64,000 nucleotides of DNA from Nepenthes gracilis (GCA_033239525.1 BSYO01000036.1:9446126-9510125), one strand, 5' to 3'; counted from the stretch's first letter, positions 43,934-53,923 are shown. Numbers and translations are program-made. Notes: generated from the letters alone by a model not told the origin.

Positions 43934-45454
43934 GTGTCTAACAAGAGATTGTTTACCTTCAAACATTTGTTGTTCAGCAAATGCTGGGATGGCCAGGTTT
44001 TGGAGGTTGATGAAGAGAGTGAGTTGATGCCCAACGATAATGATTTTCAAAGATGCTGGTTTAGGGGGATTGTCTTAAAACTACTGTGGAAGCAGATGAA
44101 AATTCAATACGATGAAAAGGGAGATCAGGATGGGAGCTGCAGGGAGCAAACCTGCAGGTCGACCTCTGCTGCTGCATTCTATGTTGTAGAGGCTGACGTG
44201 AGGAGTTCCCATGAAGCCTGTGCTGAGTATCAGATTGTCACTTGGTTCATCATTCCAGCGACAAGAAATCCACAAACTGATCACAATAATAATGCGCTTG
44301 CATTGATAGTTTTGCTTCAATATGTTCCCAGATTGTATCAGATTTTTCCATTGAATTCTCAAATTGTATAAGCTACGGGGGTAGTCACAAAGACTGCATG
44401 GGCTGGGGCTGCATACAATCTGCTGTTGTACATGTTAGCAGGTCATGTCCTGGGGGCAGCATGGTATTTGCTATCCATTGAACGATATACTCATTGCTGG
44501 AAGTTTAAATGCACCGAGGAACATGGCCCTCCAAAATGGTGGGAGCAGTTACCAACACGATGGGTCATTGTACTACTTTGCTTTACATCATTTCTGTTGT
44601 GCCACATGGATCGTGCAAACAGGAGCATTGCAAGACTTCCAAAGTCACAAGAGTTCAATTGGAAGAGTGCAATTGTGGGTCTGATTCAAATTTTTTCCTT
44701 CTGGGGCTCTGTAGGTCAATTGCCCATGCAATTTCCCAGTAGATATTTTTTTGCAACTCAAACACCACTAAACTGTAATGATCAGAAGGAAGATGAATCA
44801 TCAGATCCTGCTCATGAAAGTAGAGCTATAATTCCAGTTAGTAATGAGACTTTGTCTCATCACACTCCTCCACTCACCAATTCCAGATGCCTCCCTCTAG
44901 AATTGGAAGGTCTTCATGAGCATTATTTGTCAACTTGCAGAGTGTTCAAGTACCAGGAACTTCAATTGGCAACATCAAATTTCTCACCGGGAAATTTGAT
45001 TGGAAAAGGAAGCAGCAGTAGAGTTTATCGAGGTTGCCTTTCTGATCACAAGGAACTGGCAGTAAAAATTTTGAAGCACTCTGAAGAGATGCTGAAGAAG
45101 TTTATTTTGGAAATTGAAATAATCACCTCGTTGCATCACAAAAACATAATGTCGCTATTTGGGTTTTGTTTTGAGGGCGATAATCTTCTCTTGGTTTATG
45201 ATTTTCTTCCTAGGGGAAGCCTCGAAGAGAATCTTCATGGTTGTAAGGACCCTCGTGCATTTGGTTGGAATGAGAGATACAAGGTGGCACTTGGCATTGC
45301 TGAGGCACTGAATTATCTTCACAATTGCAGCATTGCACCCGTGATCCATAGGGATGTGATTCATCAAATATATTACTCTCTGATGAATTTGAGCCTCAGC
45401 TGGCAGATTTTGGACTTGCTTCGTGGGCTCCAAGTGCTGCATTCTTCTTGTTGA
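43934..45454 (+). CDS. chimeric ORF of captured host-gene fragments (channel, transporter, kinase)
   Basis: A single frame of 507 codons is interrupted only by TAA at 44369-44371. In order it reads an Agenet-like piece ('RCWFRGIVLK', 'MKIQYDEKGDQDGS'), then a cyclic-nucleotide-gated channel piece ('WFIIPATRNPQTDHNNNALA', 'TKTAWAGAAYNLLLYML'). Next are an SLC17/PHT4-type transporter piece ('LPTRWVIVLLCFTSFLLC', 'NWKSAIVGLIQ') and the N-lobe of a receptor-like cytoplasmic kinase ('FKYQELQLATSNFSPGNLIG', 'AVKILK', 'VIHRDV'). These families normally have unrelated genes with introns. Here the pieces abut without introns, as expected if RNA was captured. The kinase stops being in frame just after HRDV, where a small frameshift moves 'NILLSDEFEPQLADFGLA' to another frame. 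Whether it is translated is unknown. Confidence 0.75.
43940..44140 (+). pseudogene. captured fragment, possible Agenet-domain protein
   Basis: Residues around 'DGQVLEVDEESELMPNDNDF' and 'QRCWFRGIVLK..KIQYDE' recall plant Agenet/Tudor-like domains, where a WF[RK].TV.K core is followed by .V.YDD. The match is short and this is the least certain captured piece. Confidence 0.35.
44234..44515 (+). pseudogene. captured fragment of a cyclic-nucleotide-gated ion channel (CNGC)
   Basis: Sequence such as 'ALALIVLLQYVPRLYQIFPL', 'ATGVVTKTAWAGAAYNLLLY' and 'AWYLLSIERYTHCWKF' matches the S4-S5 membrane region of plant CNGC channels. A TAA at 44369 sits where the family has Lys (QIV-K-ATG). The cyclic nucleotide binding part is absent. 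Confidence 0.8.
44516..44715 (+). pseudogene. captured fragment of an SLC17/PHT4-type anion transporter
   Basis: The reading 'PPKWWEQLPTRWVIVLLCFT', 'SFLLCHMDRANRSIARLPKS' and 'EFNWKSAIVGLIQ' matches the first membrane segment and the following loop of plastid PHT4-type anion or phosphate transporters. Family-typical residues in the NMDRVNMS box are partly changed here. Confidence 0.75.
44780..45445 (+). pseudogene. captured fragment of a receptor-like cytoplasmic kinase
   Basis: The kinase linker and N-lobe are readable: 'FKYQELQLATSNFSP', a glycine loop 'IGKGSSSRVYRG', the ATP-binding Lys in 'LAVKIL', 'LHHKNIMSLFGFCFEGDNLL' and the catalytic start 'VIHRDV'. A frameshift follows at about 45355, after which 'SSNILLSDEFEPQLADFGLA' appears in another frame up to 45445. 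The fragment lacks the activation-loop end and C-lobe. It resembles the class whose family sequence reads ELAVKILKPSEDVLKEF. Confidence 0.85.
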
Positions 45455-45880
45455 GTCTTCATTCTCTTATCATTCCTGTTGGCAGATTGGTGTTGAGTCT
45501 CAATCTTGGAAGCTTACAAGCGAAAAACAGCACCATTGTAACTGGAGATCTTTGCAGCTGGCCACTGATGGAAGACAGAATTAACATGGACGTCTGCAAT
45601 AATGGGTCCTTCGTCATTGCATCCTATTCAGATCTCAGCACCACCAAGGAAAATGTAGTTTATGCTTCAAGGCTCCGTAGCTGTGGCATACCTTTGATTA
45701 GGAAGGCAATCATGCATAAGAGTCCCTGTGGTTTTGTGCCGCAGCTTGCATTTGTTGAATATATCACTGACGGGTGGACTGGATGGGATCGACAGACCAC
45801 TGGGAGAGCCGTTGCTGAGTTTCATCCGGGCCCCCTCTTGTTCAACCTTGAGGACAAGGTTGTTTTGAAGGAGCGGGTAA
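45446..45880 (+). other. unidentified coding-like stretch before the 3' LTR
   Basis: The frame from 45448 reads 'GDLCSWPLMEDRINMDVCNN', then 'VVYASRLRSCGIPLIRKAIM' and 'FHPGPLLFNLEDKVVLKE', directly before the purine tract. The first part may be another captured fragment I do not recognise. The last part could be the element's own pol terminus. Neither is certain. Confidence 0.35.
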
Positions 45881-46264
45881 TGTTACGAACCTTTAATTAT
45901 TTCCTTTTCTCATTTTCTCCTTGGTTTGATTGGTTTGTTTTCTTTGAGAATAGTCCCTGCCCCTCCTTCACGTGGACAGTTACAAAAGCACCCCCGTTTC
46001 CCGATTCCCCGTTTTCCTTACAGGACCCCCATTCCCGTATATATAGGCTAAAAGGTGTTTAATGGAGGACAACGAATTATTACTCTCATTTCATTTTCTC
46101 TCTCTCTCTCTCTCTCTTCTACCCCTTCGGGTTTACCTTTTCCCTCTCCCCATTCCTCTCTTTCCCTCCTTCCCAGCGCACTCTTCCGTCTCCCTCCTCT
46201 GCAGAGCTCCGCTCCCGTCGCAATTTCATCATCAATCGCCGGCGACTACATGGAGATCGTATCA
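45881..46264 (+). repeat. 3' LTR of the gene-capturing element
   Basis: 384 bp, nearly identical to 41804-42198, with a shorter (CT)n tract. Confidence 0.9.
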
Positions 46265-46735
46265 ATTGCTGCCGTCGGAGCCGTCGCCGTCGCCGTTAAT
46301 CCCTCGCCGCCATTAACCCTAATCGTTCTGTTCAACAGGCAAGTAAAAACTCCTCTCTCTTTTGCAAGTAAAACCCTTTTCTACATTCTCTAAGTTATTG
46401 TTTCTTGTCAATTGTTGTTAGTGTCGTGTATTATGTGGGAATCAGTTCGATTCCTGACTGTGGATTGGAAACCAGAGCCACGGCTCATGTATTGGAAGGT
46501 CAAAATTTCCAGAATTCATGTTAAATTGAACTTGGTAAATTCGTAAAATGAGGCAAGGAAAATTGTTGGTTTTACATGTTAAACTGGGAGAGTATAAATC
46601 TCTTTCGATCTCGGTGAAATTCAAGAAAGAAGGAAAACAGAGATCGGTGCTCTGTTTGGGCCACCGACTTCGGTACAGTGGACCGAAGGATTTGATTAAT
46701 CTGGAACTTGACCGATGATAAATTGAAGTAACAAT

Positions 46736-46870
46736 CTTCGTTCTGCAAGTAAAGTTCCTCTCGCATTCTTGCAAGTAACAAACTTCATTCTGCAAGTAAA
46801 ACGTCTCTCATTCTTGCAAGTAAGTATTCCATGTTCTGCAAGTAAAGCTTCCTTCTCATTCTTGCAAATC
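46736..46870 (+). repeat. minisatellite with TTCTGCAAGTAAA core
   Basis: Four or more copies of 'ttctgcaagtaaa' alternate with 'cattcttgcaagta', and related copies occur at 46338-46377. It belongs to the 3.2-kb solo LTR. Confidence 0.6.
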
Positions 46871-47039
46871 TTTATTCCACTTTTGAAATTTTGAGTTATA
46901 TAAATTAATTTGGGAAATGGATGAGAGAGAGCAAGGCCACTTACTCTGTTTTTCGTGGCCGGCTCAAATGGTGAGGAAGCAGAGCATCGTGCTTTGCTGG
47001 TTGGAATTGCGTACATCATTGGTTCTATAATTTATACGA

Positions 47040-48010
47040 AATACAGTATACACATTTGTGGGTGCAGGTATATATGTTTGGGTATGAGAATGTGTATATG
47101 AGCGGGTATAAAACAGTGTATACATACTTATTTGTATGTGTATATTGCGGCTGTATGTGTATACAGTGCTACGTGCGTGAATGTGTGTATATGGCCATGT
47201 AAGTATACGGTATATATATAGTTATGTACGTGTGTGGGTATGTTACGGGCCTAGCTGCTGGAGACCCATCCCGAACCTCGGCTCAACCCGTGCGCCAGGA
47301 TAGAGGCCACGTGGCAGTACGACGCAACAGCCGAAACATCCGGACGCCTAGAAAATAACGTGATTTTATTTGAATGTTATTTTGTTATTCTGTTATTATG
47401 CCATAGTATTTTGTTATTATGCCTCTTCTGTTTGTTACTCACCTGGGCCCTGCACTTGCCTAATTCTGTTATTGAATTGTGTGGTTATCAAGGAACAGAA
47501 GGAAGGAAATGAAGGGGAAGAAGTTAATTCCCAAATCTCTCTCTCTCTCCTCTTCTCTCGAACTCTCTGGACTTCTCTCTTCCTTCTGTCAACACTCCCC
47601 TCCCCCTTTCTATCGATTGTTCTAGAAATCTGCAGAACTCGTGCGATTGGCATCAGGGTAAAAGATTAAAATATGCATATTTGGATGTATTATACGAATG
47701 AGGTACGTGCGTAGGTGTGTGTATTCATAGGCAAAGAGCATTTGCGTGCGTGTGTACGGGTGCTGCTGTGTGCAGATATATATATATATATATATCTAGT
47801 TGGTATATTTATATATATTAATGGCAGCTGTGTGGGTATATATATACATATGGATGTGTGTGTGAGTGGCTGTGTCGGTGTGCACTGTGTTGGACAGTGT
47901 GTGTGTGTGGTGGCAAATTACATATGTATATTAATGTGGTTTGCGCGTGCGCGCGTGCACACACACACACATATATATATATATGATGTGCTGGCAGCGT
48001 GTGTTTTATA
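47040..48010 (+). repeat. TG/TA-rich low-complexity region with microsatellites
   Basis: Dense TGTGTA-type sequence with (AT)n at about 47775-47796 and a (CA)n(TA)n run at about 47957-47984. It is interrupted by the solo LTR 47241-47655. ORFs across it are artefacts. Confidence 0.75.
47241..47655 (+). mobile_element. solo LTR, 415 bp, duplication GGGTA
   Basis: Starts TGTTACGGGCC and ends GCGATTGGCATCA, with perfect GGGTA at 47236-47240 and 47656-47660. Length and termini (TGTTACG..ATCA) resemble the LTRs of the gene-capturing element, though the interior differs. Confidence 0.8.
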
Positions 48011-49448
48011 TTGTGTGCATGTGTAAGATTGTTAAGTGAGTATTCTTGTATTTTAATAATGAATTCTAGTAAATTATCTTTTGCGTTAACTTTGTCAGCA
48101 TGCGTATATTTCTTGGCGCTCTATGGCTAAGTTGAGGAGATCGTATGAAGACACTAAGGTATCGGGTCGAATGAGAGGCTACGAAACCTTAGTGTAGTCT
48201 ACACTTTCCAATACTGAATTCCATATTCCGGGGTTGAGGTCGTTTGGATGGATGCTTATAATCCTGTGAACAAATGGTGAGATATCAATGGATATCGTAC
48301 CGAGGTGGTGCAGAGTTGACTTGTCCATAATATGAATATTCTGTTCCCAAAAGGGGCGTGGATCAGTGGATCACAGAATACGTGCGAGTTATCCAATGAG
48401 GTAACGGGTTTATGAGTTTAACTTATTATGGATCTGAAGATCTCAGAATACGTGAAGGTTACCCGAAGGTTAACGAGAATGTATGCATGTATGGATTGGA
48501 TACAATATTTGTGCACAATGGGAGTAAAGCATTATGAGACCATAGGGTCACTTGTCAAATTTGCGAGCACCGGAACCTTGAGAGTTACCTCGCCAAGGGA
48601 TGGGTGTATGAATTAAGGGTTCACAGTGATGTGTAAGGTCCAAGGAGACTTTTGTGATATCTTGTATATTTGGGACCTCATTTGTGAATTGTTACTTGGA
48701 TTTGGTGGAATCCAATTTGCATACTTGAGTCTTGTTGTCATATGGCTTTGAGTCATGGATACGACATGTTGAATCTCGGATAATTATCTATGTAACTATG
48801 TTCCGAGACGCTTTATTGTATTTAATTATTTCTTTGTTTATTTACTTGCTGGGCCTTATGCTTACCTTGCGTTTTATTGGCTTCAGTGTAAGGTTATGAC
48901 AGGTTAGAAAAAATCAAGTTGTGGCTGAAGAATTTTAGGATAGAGACTATCTTGGGATAAGAAACTTGTGACTGGAAGCTCTAGTGTTAACTTGATTGAT
49001 CAAGGTTTTATTGTCGGGATTGCGCTCCCAGAGTTTAGATTTTTATAAGCATTTATTATATTTAGAACATTTATTATGGAAATTAAAAATCAATATGTAT
49101 TATTTAGTGATGCATTTATGAGATCATGTATGATTTTGGGTTTCCGCTTGGCGGTTTCGGGTCGGGTCGGGTGACTTGGGCTCGGGGCGTTACAGAGAGA
49201 GAGACCCCTTTTTTGGGAAAGTTTTCTGCCCCAATGGCCCCCCTTTTCTCGCCTACTGTCTCTCGTTTTATCAAGAGAGGAAGCGACAATCTTCCCGCCA
49301 AATGGAATAAATCTTTCCCACCAAAATGAATCTTTCTCACCAAAAATAAAATGTTTTCCACCAAAAATAAATGTTTCCCGTTTTGGCGAAGCTTCTTTGC
49401 CACGCTTTCGATTTTGGGTTGATCCGCGATACCGGACCCAACAATAAG

Positions 49449-50212
49449 AATAATAGAATAAATTATTTAGAAAAAATTAAATTAAAAAAATTTAGTATGA
49501 TCCAAAAAGTTTTTAATATAATAAATAAGAATATTTACTAAAGTTTTTTTTTGAAAGAAAAATACAATTTTTTTTAGGAGAAGCAGCTGCCAAAGGAAGC
49601 CATCCAATATTAGATTCTTTAAATTCAAATGTCGACTATGCTTATTAATAAAGTCTTGTAGAAATGAATAATTGAATTACTTTATGTTAACAATTGATAA
49701 GTATTCTAAAAATATATATGACTATTATATCTCTAATTATAATAAAATTTTAATTTAATATTAAAAAAATGACTTTTTATTACCTTTGCTTACTTTCCTG
49801 TTTTTACTTTGCTATGTACGCGTACACGTGCACGTATTTAAGAATGATTTTATTTAATTTAGTTTAAGTTTTTAAATTAAAATTAAATTAAAATATTCAG
49901 TTTAAATAAAAAATTAAAACTTTAATAAAACTATATCAAATCATCAACGTCAATCAATTTGGTTTGACTTTATTTCAAAGTTTGGATTGCCTGCATTGTA
50001 AAAAATATAAATATATATCAATAGGGTATTTGTTACACTTTTTCAATAAAGTTAAAAATAAAAAAAAAAAAAAAAATAAAAATCGCTGCTGAATACTAAC
50101 ATCGGAATATGCATCTGAAAGTTACTCTCTGTCTAACGCCATCTTAGAACTAAAGGAAAAGCCAAAAGAAACCAACGAAAATGGAGATGTCGAACGAGTC
50201 GCCGGAGGAGAT
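49449..50212. other. AT-rich intergenic DNA downstream of AAE3
   Basis: No supported gene. Contains A-rich runs near 50050-50080. Confidence 0.5.
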
Positions 50213-50431
50213 TTAGGCTCCGAACTTGGGGACTTTAGCTGTAGAGATTTGGGCGAGGAAGTGCTCTGCTACGATTCTCCGTTGAATCTTTCCGGTGGCC
50301 GTTTTCGGGAGAGAATCGGTAATGAATACCTTCTTAGGAACCTTGAAGGCTGCGAGATTCTTCTTGCAGAACCTCGTCACCTCTTCCTCGTCGATCTCCG
50401 ATCCTTCTTTTGGAATGATTGCACAGTTAAT
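50213..50431 (-). CDS. AAE3: AAE3 exon 4
   Basis: Starts after GTGGCAG with 'INCAIIPKEG', contains 'FCKKNLAAFKVPKKVF' and the catalytic Lys segment, and ends TAA at 50215-50213. Confidence 0.93.
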   Translation of the reverse strand: MNCAIIPKEGSEIDEEEVTRFCKKNLAAFKVPKKVFITDSLPKTATGKIQRRIVAEHFLAQISTAKVPKFGA

Positions 50432-53400
50432 CTGCCACAAAGGTAACGGGGATGTGTAGAGCCATTATTAGCATTTGTTTCACGGGAAAGAAAGATAATC
50501 AAATTTCTCAAAATTTGTACTTGTTCCTCAGTAATTAGAGCCATAAGGCACAGATCTGCTGATTCAATTGACCAAAATTTTTCTCTAAAAGAAACGAATT
50601 CAAAGAAAGAATTTTGTAAGGATGAACATAATTGTCCATTTTAATAAATAACATCTAAGTCGGAAAGAGATTGTTAAAAAAATAGCAGTCATTTATCAAA
50701 GAATGACTCAGATTCTCAAATGATTGAACTAAATGAAATCATAGATATAAGGATAGAGGAGATCAGTTTTTCTACCTCTTCCCCGTACTTGTCGTCCGGA
50801 ACTCCAAAAGCCACGGCTTGAGCAATGTCAGGATGAGATAAAAGGGCAGAATCCACTTCAATTGGCGAGATCTTCTCCCCTGAACAAATTTGTGGGGAAC
50901 AAAAGAATCATAGTTAAACAACATCGTCCGATGCCCATCAAAGAAATGCATCGATTCCAAAAGAAAAATGCCCATATGTTCATCTCGGATTCACTAGGAC
51001 TTCGGAAAGTAAGAAAATTAAGTAGTCTGTGATGCGTGCATAAATTCAGAGAGAGAACCCACCCCAAAAGAATATCCTATGGGAGAGAAGTTTTCCAAAC
51101 TTATAAGTTGGCGGTTTTGTCTCTAACTTTCCAATGTGGGACACGTATCATTCTTTCCTTCAACAACCGGCACCGGCGGGCTGTACTTCGATTTCACTGA
51201 TGGGCTTTCACTCTATAACGCTTCATTCCACTCCAACAACTCGTGGCAAGTCACCTTCCTTCCCGTGCAGTAACTCTTTTCGGTCAAAACCCTCTATAGG
51301 TAGCCATCTTCGAGTGGTCAGGGTCGTTCTTAATAAAAGCACCATTAATGCGTGCATAAATCTAGGAGAAAAACTCATTCTAAAAGGACGTCCTATAGGA
51401 AAAAAGCCCTCCAAATTTATAAATTAGAAGTTTTATCTCTAATTTTTCAATGTGGGATATGTATCCGTCTGATGCATAAATCTCTTGTTATGTGCAAGGT
51501 ACGAAGAAAAGTCGGGTCCTTTTTGGGGCTTGCTCCAAAACTCCCTTTTTTGAAAACAATTGAAAATGATAGCTAATAAGGTGTGTTTAAATTCACGCGC
51601 AGGATGACAAGACTCCAAACCTAATGGAGGATGCCTAGATCACTAGCAATGGTCAAAATGAAACAGAGAATAGTCTGCTACTTTTCTTTTCAAGACTTAC
51701 CATACCGGTTATAATCCATATATACCAATCCACATTATTAGTAAGGCTTGGATTACCCTTATATTGACTAAGTAAAAACATAATCGCCTACTTACAAATA
51801 AGATGTTGTTTCCAAAGCGAGAAACACCTTGGAAACCTCAAAACAAGTTCAGTAAGTAGGATTTGACCATTCTTGTTTTTGCCACTATGCTAATTAGAAA
51901 GGAACATATTTCTGAAGTTGACGTTCAGTCAAATTCCTCTTTACCTCCAAATTTCAAATTGGGTTTTGTTTCCTCTATCCCACCACAAACTCCAAAGAAA
52001 GGCTATATGATTCAAAACCAACTATTTCTTTCTTTTTATTCTATTTTCTCATTCTTGGCCAAACAAAGTAGATGATGGTCTTTTGTATGCATCAAAATGA
52101 AGGCAAAAAGAAATTGTAAGAAGGAAAAAAAAAGAGTGAAATACCTCCTCGGTTGATTAGCTCCTTAATCCGGCCAACCAGATGCAAGTAACCGTCCGAA
52201 TCGAGATACCCAAGATCACCCGTATGGAACCACCCGAATTGAAAAGCCGATTTATTTGCCTCCGGATTGTTCTTGTACCCTTTGGTCACATTCAGGCCTC
52301 GAATACACACCTCACCACTAGCCCCAGTTCCTTGGGCCACACCATTCTCGTCCAAGATCGCCATCTCTTGACCCACGGGTTTCCCAACAGAACCCGGCTT
52401 ATGCGGGCCATCTTCGGGTAGCGGGTTAGAAGACATAAGATGAGCTGCCTCGGTCATTGCATACGCCTCGAGTACTGGTGCCCCAAATGACTCCTCAAGC
52501 CGGGCCATGATAGAAGGAGCCAACGAAGCGCTACAGCTTCGGATAAACCTGAGCTTCGGGTGACCAGCTTCCGGGTTATTTAGGTGCCGGTCCAGTATGA
52601 TTTGGTGTATCGTAGGGACCGCAGTGTACCATGTGGCATTATACCTTTTCATGTCCGACCAAAATGATGTAGCCGAGAACCTACCAGCGGCTGGGAAAAC
52701 AACGGAGGCTCCGGCTCCGAGTGAACTCAGTAAACCGGCTATTAACCCGTGGACATGGAACAGCGGAAGGACTATGACGGTTGAGTCTGATTCGGTGAGT
52801 TTGTAGACTGATATGATGTTACGCACGGACGAGACCAGATTGAGCTGACTCAGGGGTACCCCCTTGGGGCGGCTGGTGGTGCCAGAGGTGTGGAGGAAAA
52901 GGGCAACGTCGGAGGGCTCGTTGACAAGTTCGACCAGCGAGTTGGGCTTTGACTCGGACTGATTCAGCGAGAGGATGACCTCCGAGTCAGGTTGTGGGAG
53001 AGCGGCTGTGGCGTGGGGAATGTTGAGTTTGGAAGCCGCTGCTCGGGCTGGCTTGTTTCCTTCTTGTGAAGTTAAGAGAAGCTTCGACTCTGAATCTGAT
53101 AAGTAGAACTCGAACTCCTCCGCCGTGTAGGCTGAGTTTAGCGGCGCGGCGATTGCTCGTACTCGAATCACGGCTAAGAACATTATGACCAACTGTTTCA
53201 TGCATTAAAGGAATTAATAAAGGGTAGAAGATATGAAATGGCTTTTTCGTGAAGTAAACTGTTCGTCAAGTCGAATTCGATTGAGCTCCAGATAGCTTAA
53301 TTCCTTTAACAATATGCAAATTTACATAAATTTAAGATTTTTTTGGCACAGTGAACATTTGAATCATATTATGAAATTTGAAAATGAATAAGTTCCCTAA

Positions 53401-53923
53401 TCCGCTTGATTCATTTTCTGAGATTGAATTTTTTTTACTGGCTATGGTCTGAAAAGGAAAATCGTTCTCAGAACTGTGCTATTGAGCTTTCGAAACCAAG
53501 AGATGCGTTTACTAATCTGATGATCGATGGCCAGCGAATTGATCTGATGATCGATGGCCAGCGAATCGTTTATTGACCTTCCAATGACTAAAATTATCCC
53601 CCCCCCTCCACCCAAAAAAAAAAAAAATCCAATTTTCTCAATGAGAAAGCTGAAGCAGAAGAAAACCGTCATCGTCAAACACAAAATGCAAACGGATGAT
53701 GAAAAAAAAATAAAAAGCTTACCTCGACGGCGTTGGGGAAAACGAGAGCAACGACATCGCCGGGATGAACGCCGGCGCATACAAGGCGAGACGCCGCCTG
53801 CTCAATCAAATCATGCAACCGAGAGTAGGTGAGGTCAAACTTTCCGGACGCCGACAGCGCTCGGCGATCAGAGAATTCACCGGCCCTCTGCTTCAACAAT
53901 CCGGTGAGCGTCAAACTCTCCAT
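50213..53923 (-). CDS. AAE3: oxalate--CoA ligase, AAE3-type acyl-activating enzyme
   Basis: Exons 53923-53723, 53192-52145, 50879-50776 and 50431-50213 join in frame (phases 0, 1, 0) with GT..AG introns, giving 523 residues, close to the roughly 515 usual for this family. The enzyme belongs to the ANL adenylate-forming superfamily. AAE3 converts oxalate, ATP and CoA to oxalyl-CoA, the first step of the CoA-dependent oxalate breakdown route. The AMP-binding P-loop 'TSGTTSRPKG' lies at about residues 169-178, 'GWFHTGDLGY' and the hinge 'GRIKELINRGGEK' follow, and the catalytic Lys sits in 'TATGKIQRR' near the C-terminus. The C-terminus 'AKVPKFGA' has no peroxisomal PTS1, consistent with cytosolic AAE3 and unlike many 4CL-like relatives. 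All motifs are intact. Confidence 0.93.
50776..50879 (-). CDS. AAE3: AAE3 exon 3
   Basis: A 104-bp exon after TTCAG, reading 'EKISPIEVDSALLSHPDIAQ' and on to 'DKYGEE'. Donor GAAGAG|GTAGAA. It was too short to appear as a long open frame. Confidence 0.9.
51030..51466 (-). mobile_element. TRIM (miniature LTR retrotransposon), 437 bp, duplication GTCTG
   Basis: Terminal direct repeats of 121 bp each lie at 51030-51150 and 51346-51466 (landmarks 'atgcgtgcataaat' and 'caatgtgggaYaYgtatc') around a 195-bp interior. GTCTG flanks it perfectly at 51025-51029 and 51467-51471. On the minus strand TGGTGCTTTTATTAAGAAC adjoins the right repeat as a primer site, and GAAGGAAAGAA adjoins the left repeat as a purine tract, so it is minus oriented. 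It has no coding capacity and lies within AAE3 intron 2. Confidence 0.85.
52145..53192 (-). CDS. AAE3: AAE3 exon 2
   Basis: Starts after AAACAG with 'LVIMFLAVIR' and ends CGAGGAG|GTATTT. It holds most of the AMP-binding domain. Confidence 0.93.
53193..53722 (-). other. AAE3 intron 1
   Basis: 530 bp, with a poly-C/poly-A stretch near 53600-53627. No inserted element seen. Confidence 0.8.
53723..53923 (-). CDS. AAE3: AAE3 exon 1
   Basis: 67 codons from 'MESLTLTGLL' to 'FPNAVE'. Donor GAG|GTAAGC at 53723/53722. The in-frame ATG at 53986 is rejected as start because the family begins at MxSxTL. Confidence 0.92.

Larger units (their letters stand above)
41804..46264 (+). mobile_element. gene-capturing non-autonomous LTR retrotransposon, duplication ATTGC
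   Basis: LTRs of 395 bp (41804-42198) and 384 bp (45881-46264), both TGTTACGAACC..GATCGTATCA, differ by about ten substitutions outside a (CT)n tract. ATTGC flanks the element perfectly (41799-41803 and 46265-46269). The 3.7-kb interior has a primer-site-like TGGTGCTTTCATTGAGAG after the left LTR, a gag-like N-terminal ORF, spliced-looking pieces of several host genes, and a purine tract GAAGGAGCGGG before the right LTR. No RT, RNase H or integrase is recognisable, so it must have moved using enzymes from another element. Confidence 0.88.
41087..49194 (+). mobile_element. second-level solo LTR, about 3.2 kb without inserts, duplication GAGAG
   Basis: It begins TGTATCGGATTATTAAATAG at 41087 and ends GGGCTCGGGGCGTTACA at 49194, with perfect GAGAG at 41082-41086 and 49195-49199. 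Layout is an AT-rich U3, a CT-rich leader (41400-41600), GC-rich sequence interrupted by the gene-capturing element, a TG/TA-rich stretch, and a U5 ending in a G-rich 'cgggtcgggtcgggtgac' motif. This composition and the long size suggest a Tekay/Del-like chromovirus LTR, an inference from general features. It hosts two later insertions. Confidence 0.78.
39704..49443 (-). mobile_element. outermost solo LTR of a nest, about 1.63 kb without inserts, duplication ATAAG
   Basis: The left edge TGTTGTATCC at 39704 and right edge ..CCGGACCCAACA at 49443 are flanked by perfect ATAAG copies (39699-39703 and 49444-49448). Removing the nested solo LTR 41087-49194 and one GAGAG leaves about 1627 bp. Its minus-strand start TGTTGGGTCC and its U5 near 39720-39830 relate it to the LTR at 10991-12377. 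Confidence 0.78.

Noticed and set aside
47715..48026. 103-residue Cys/Val/Tyr-rich ORF
   Set aside because: It is a translation of TG/TA microsatellite sequence.
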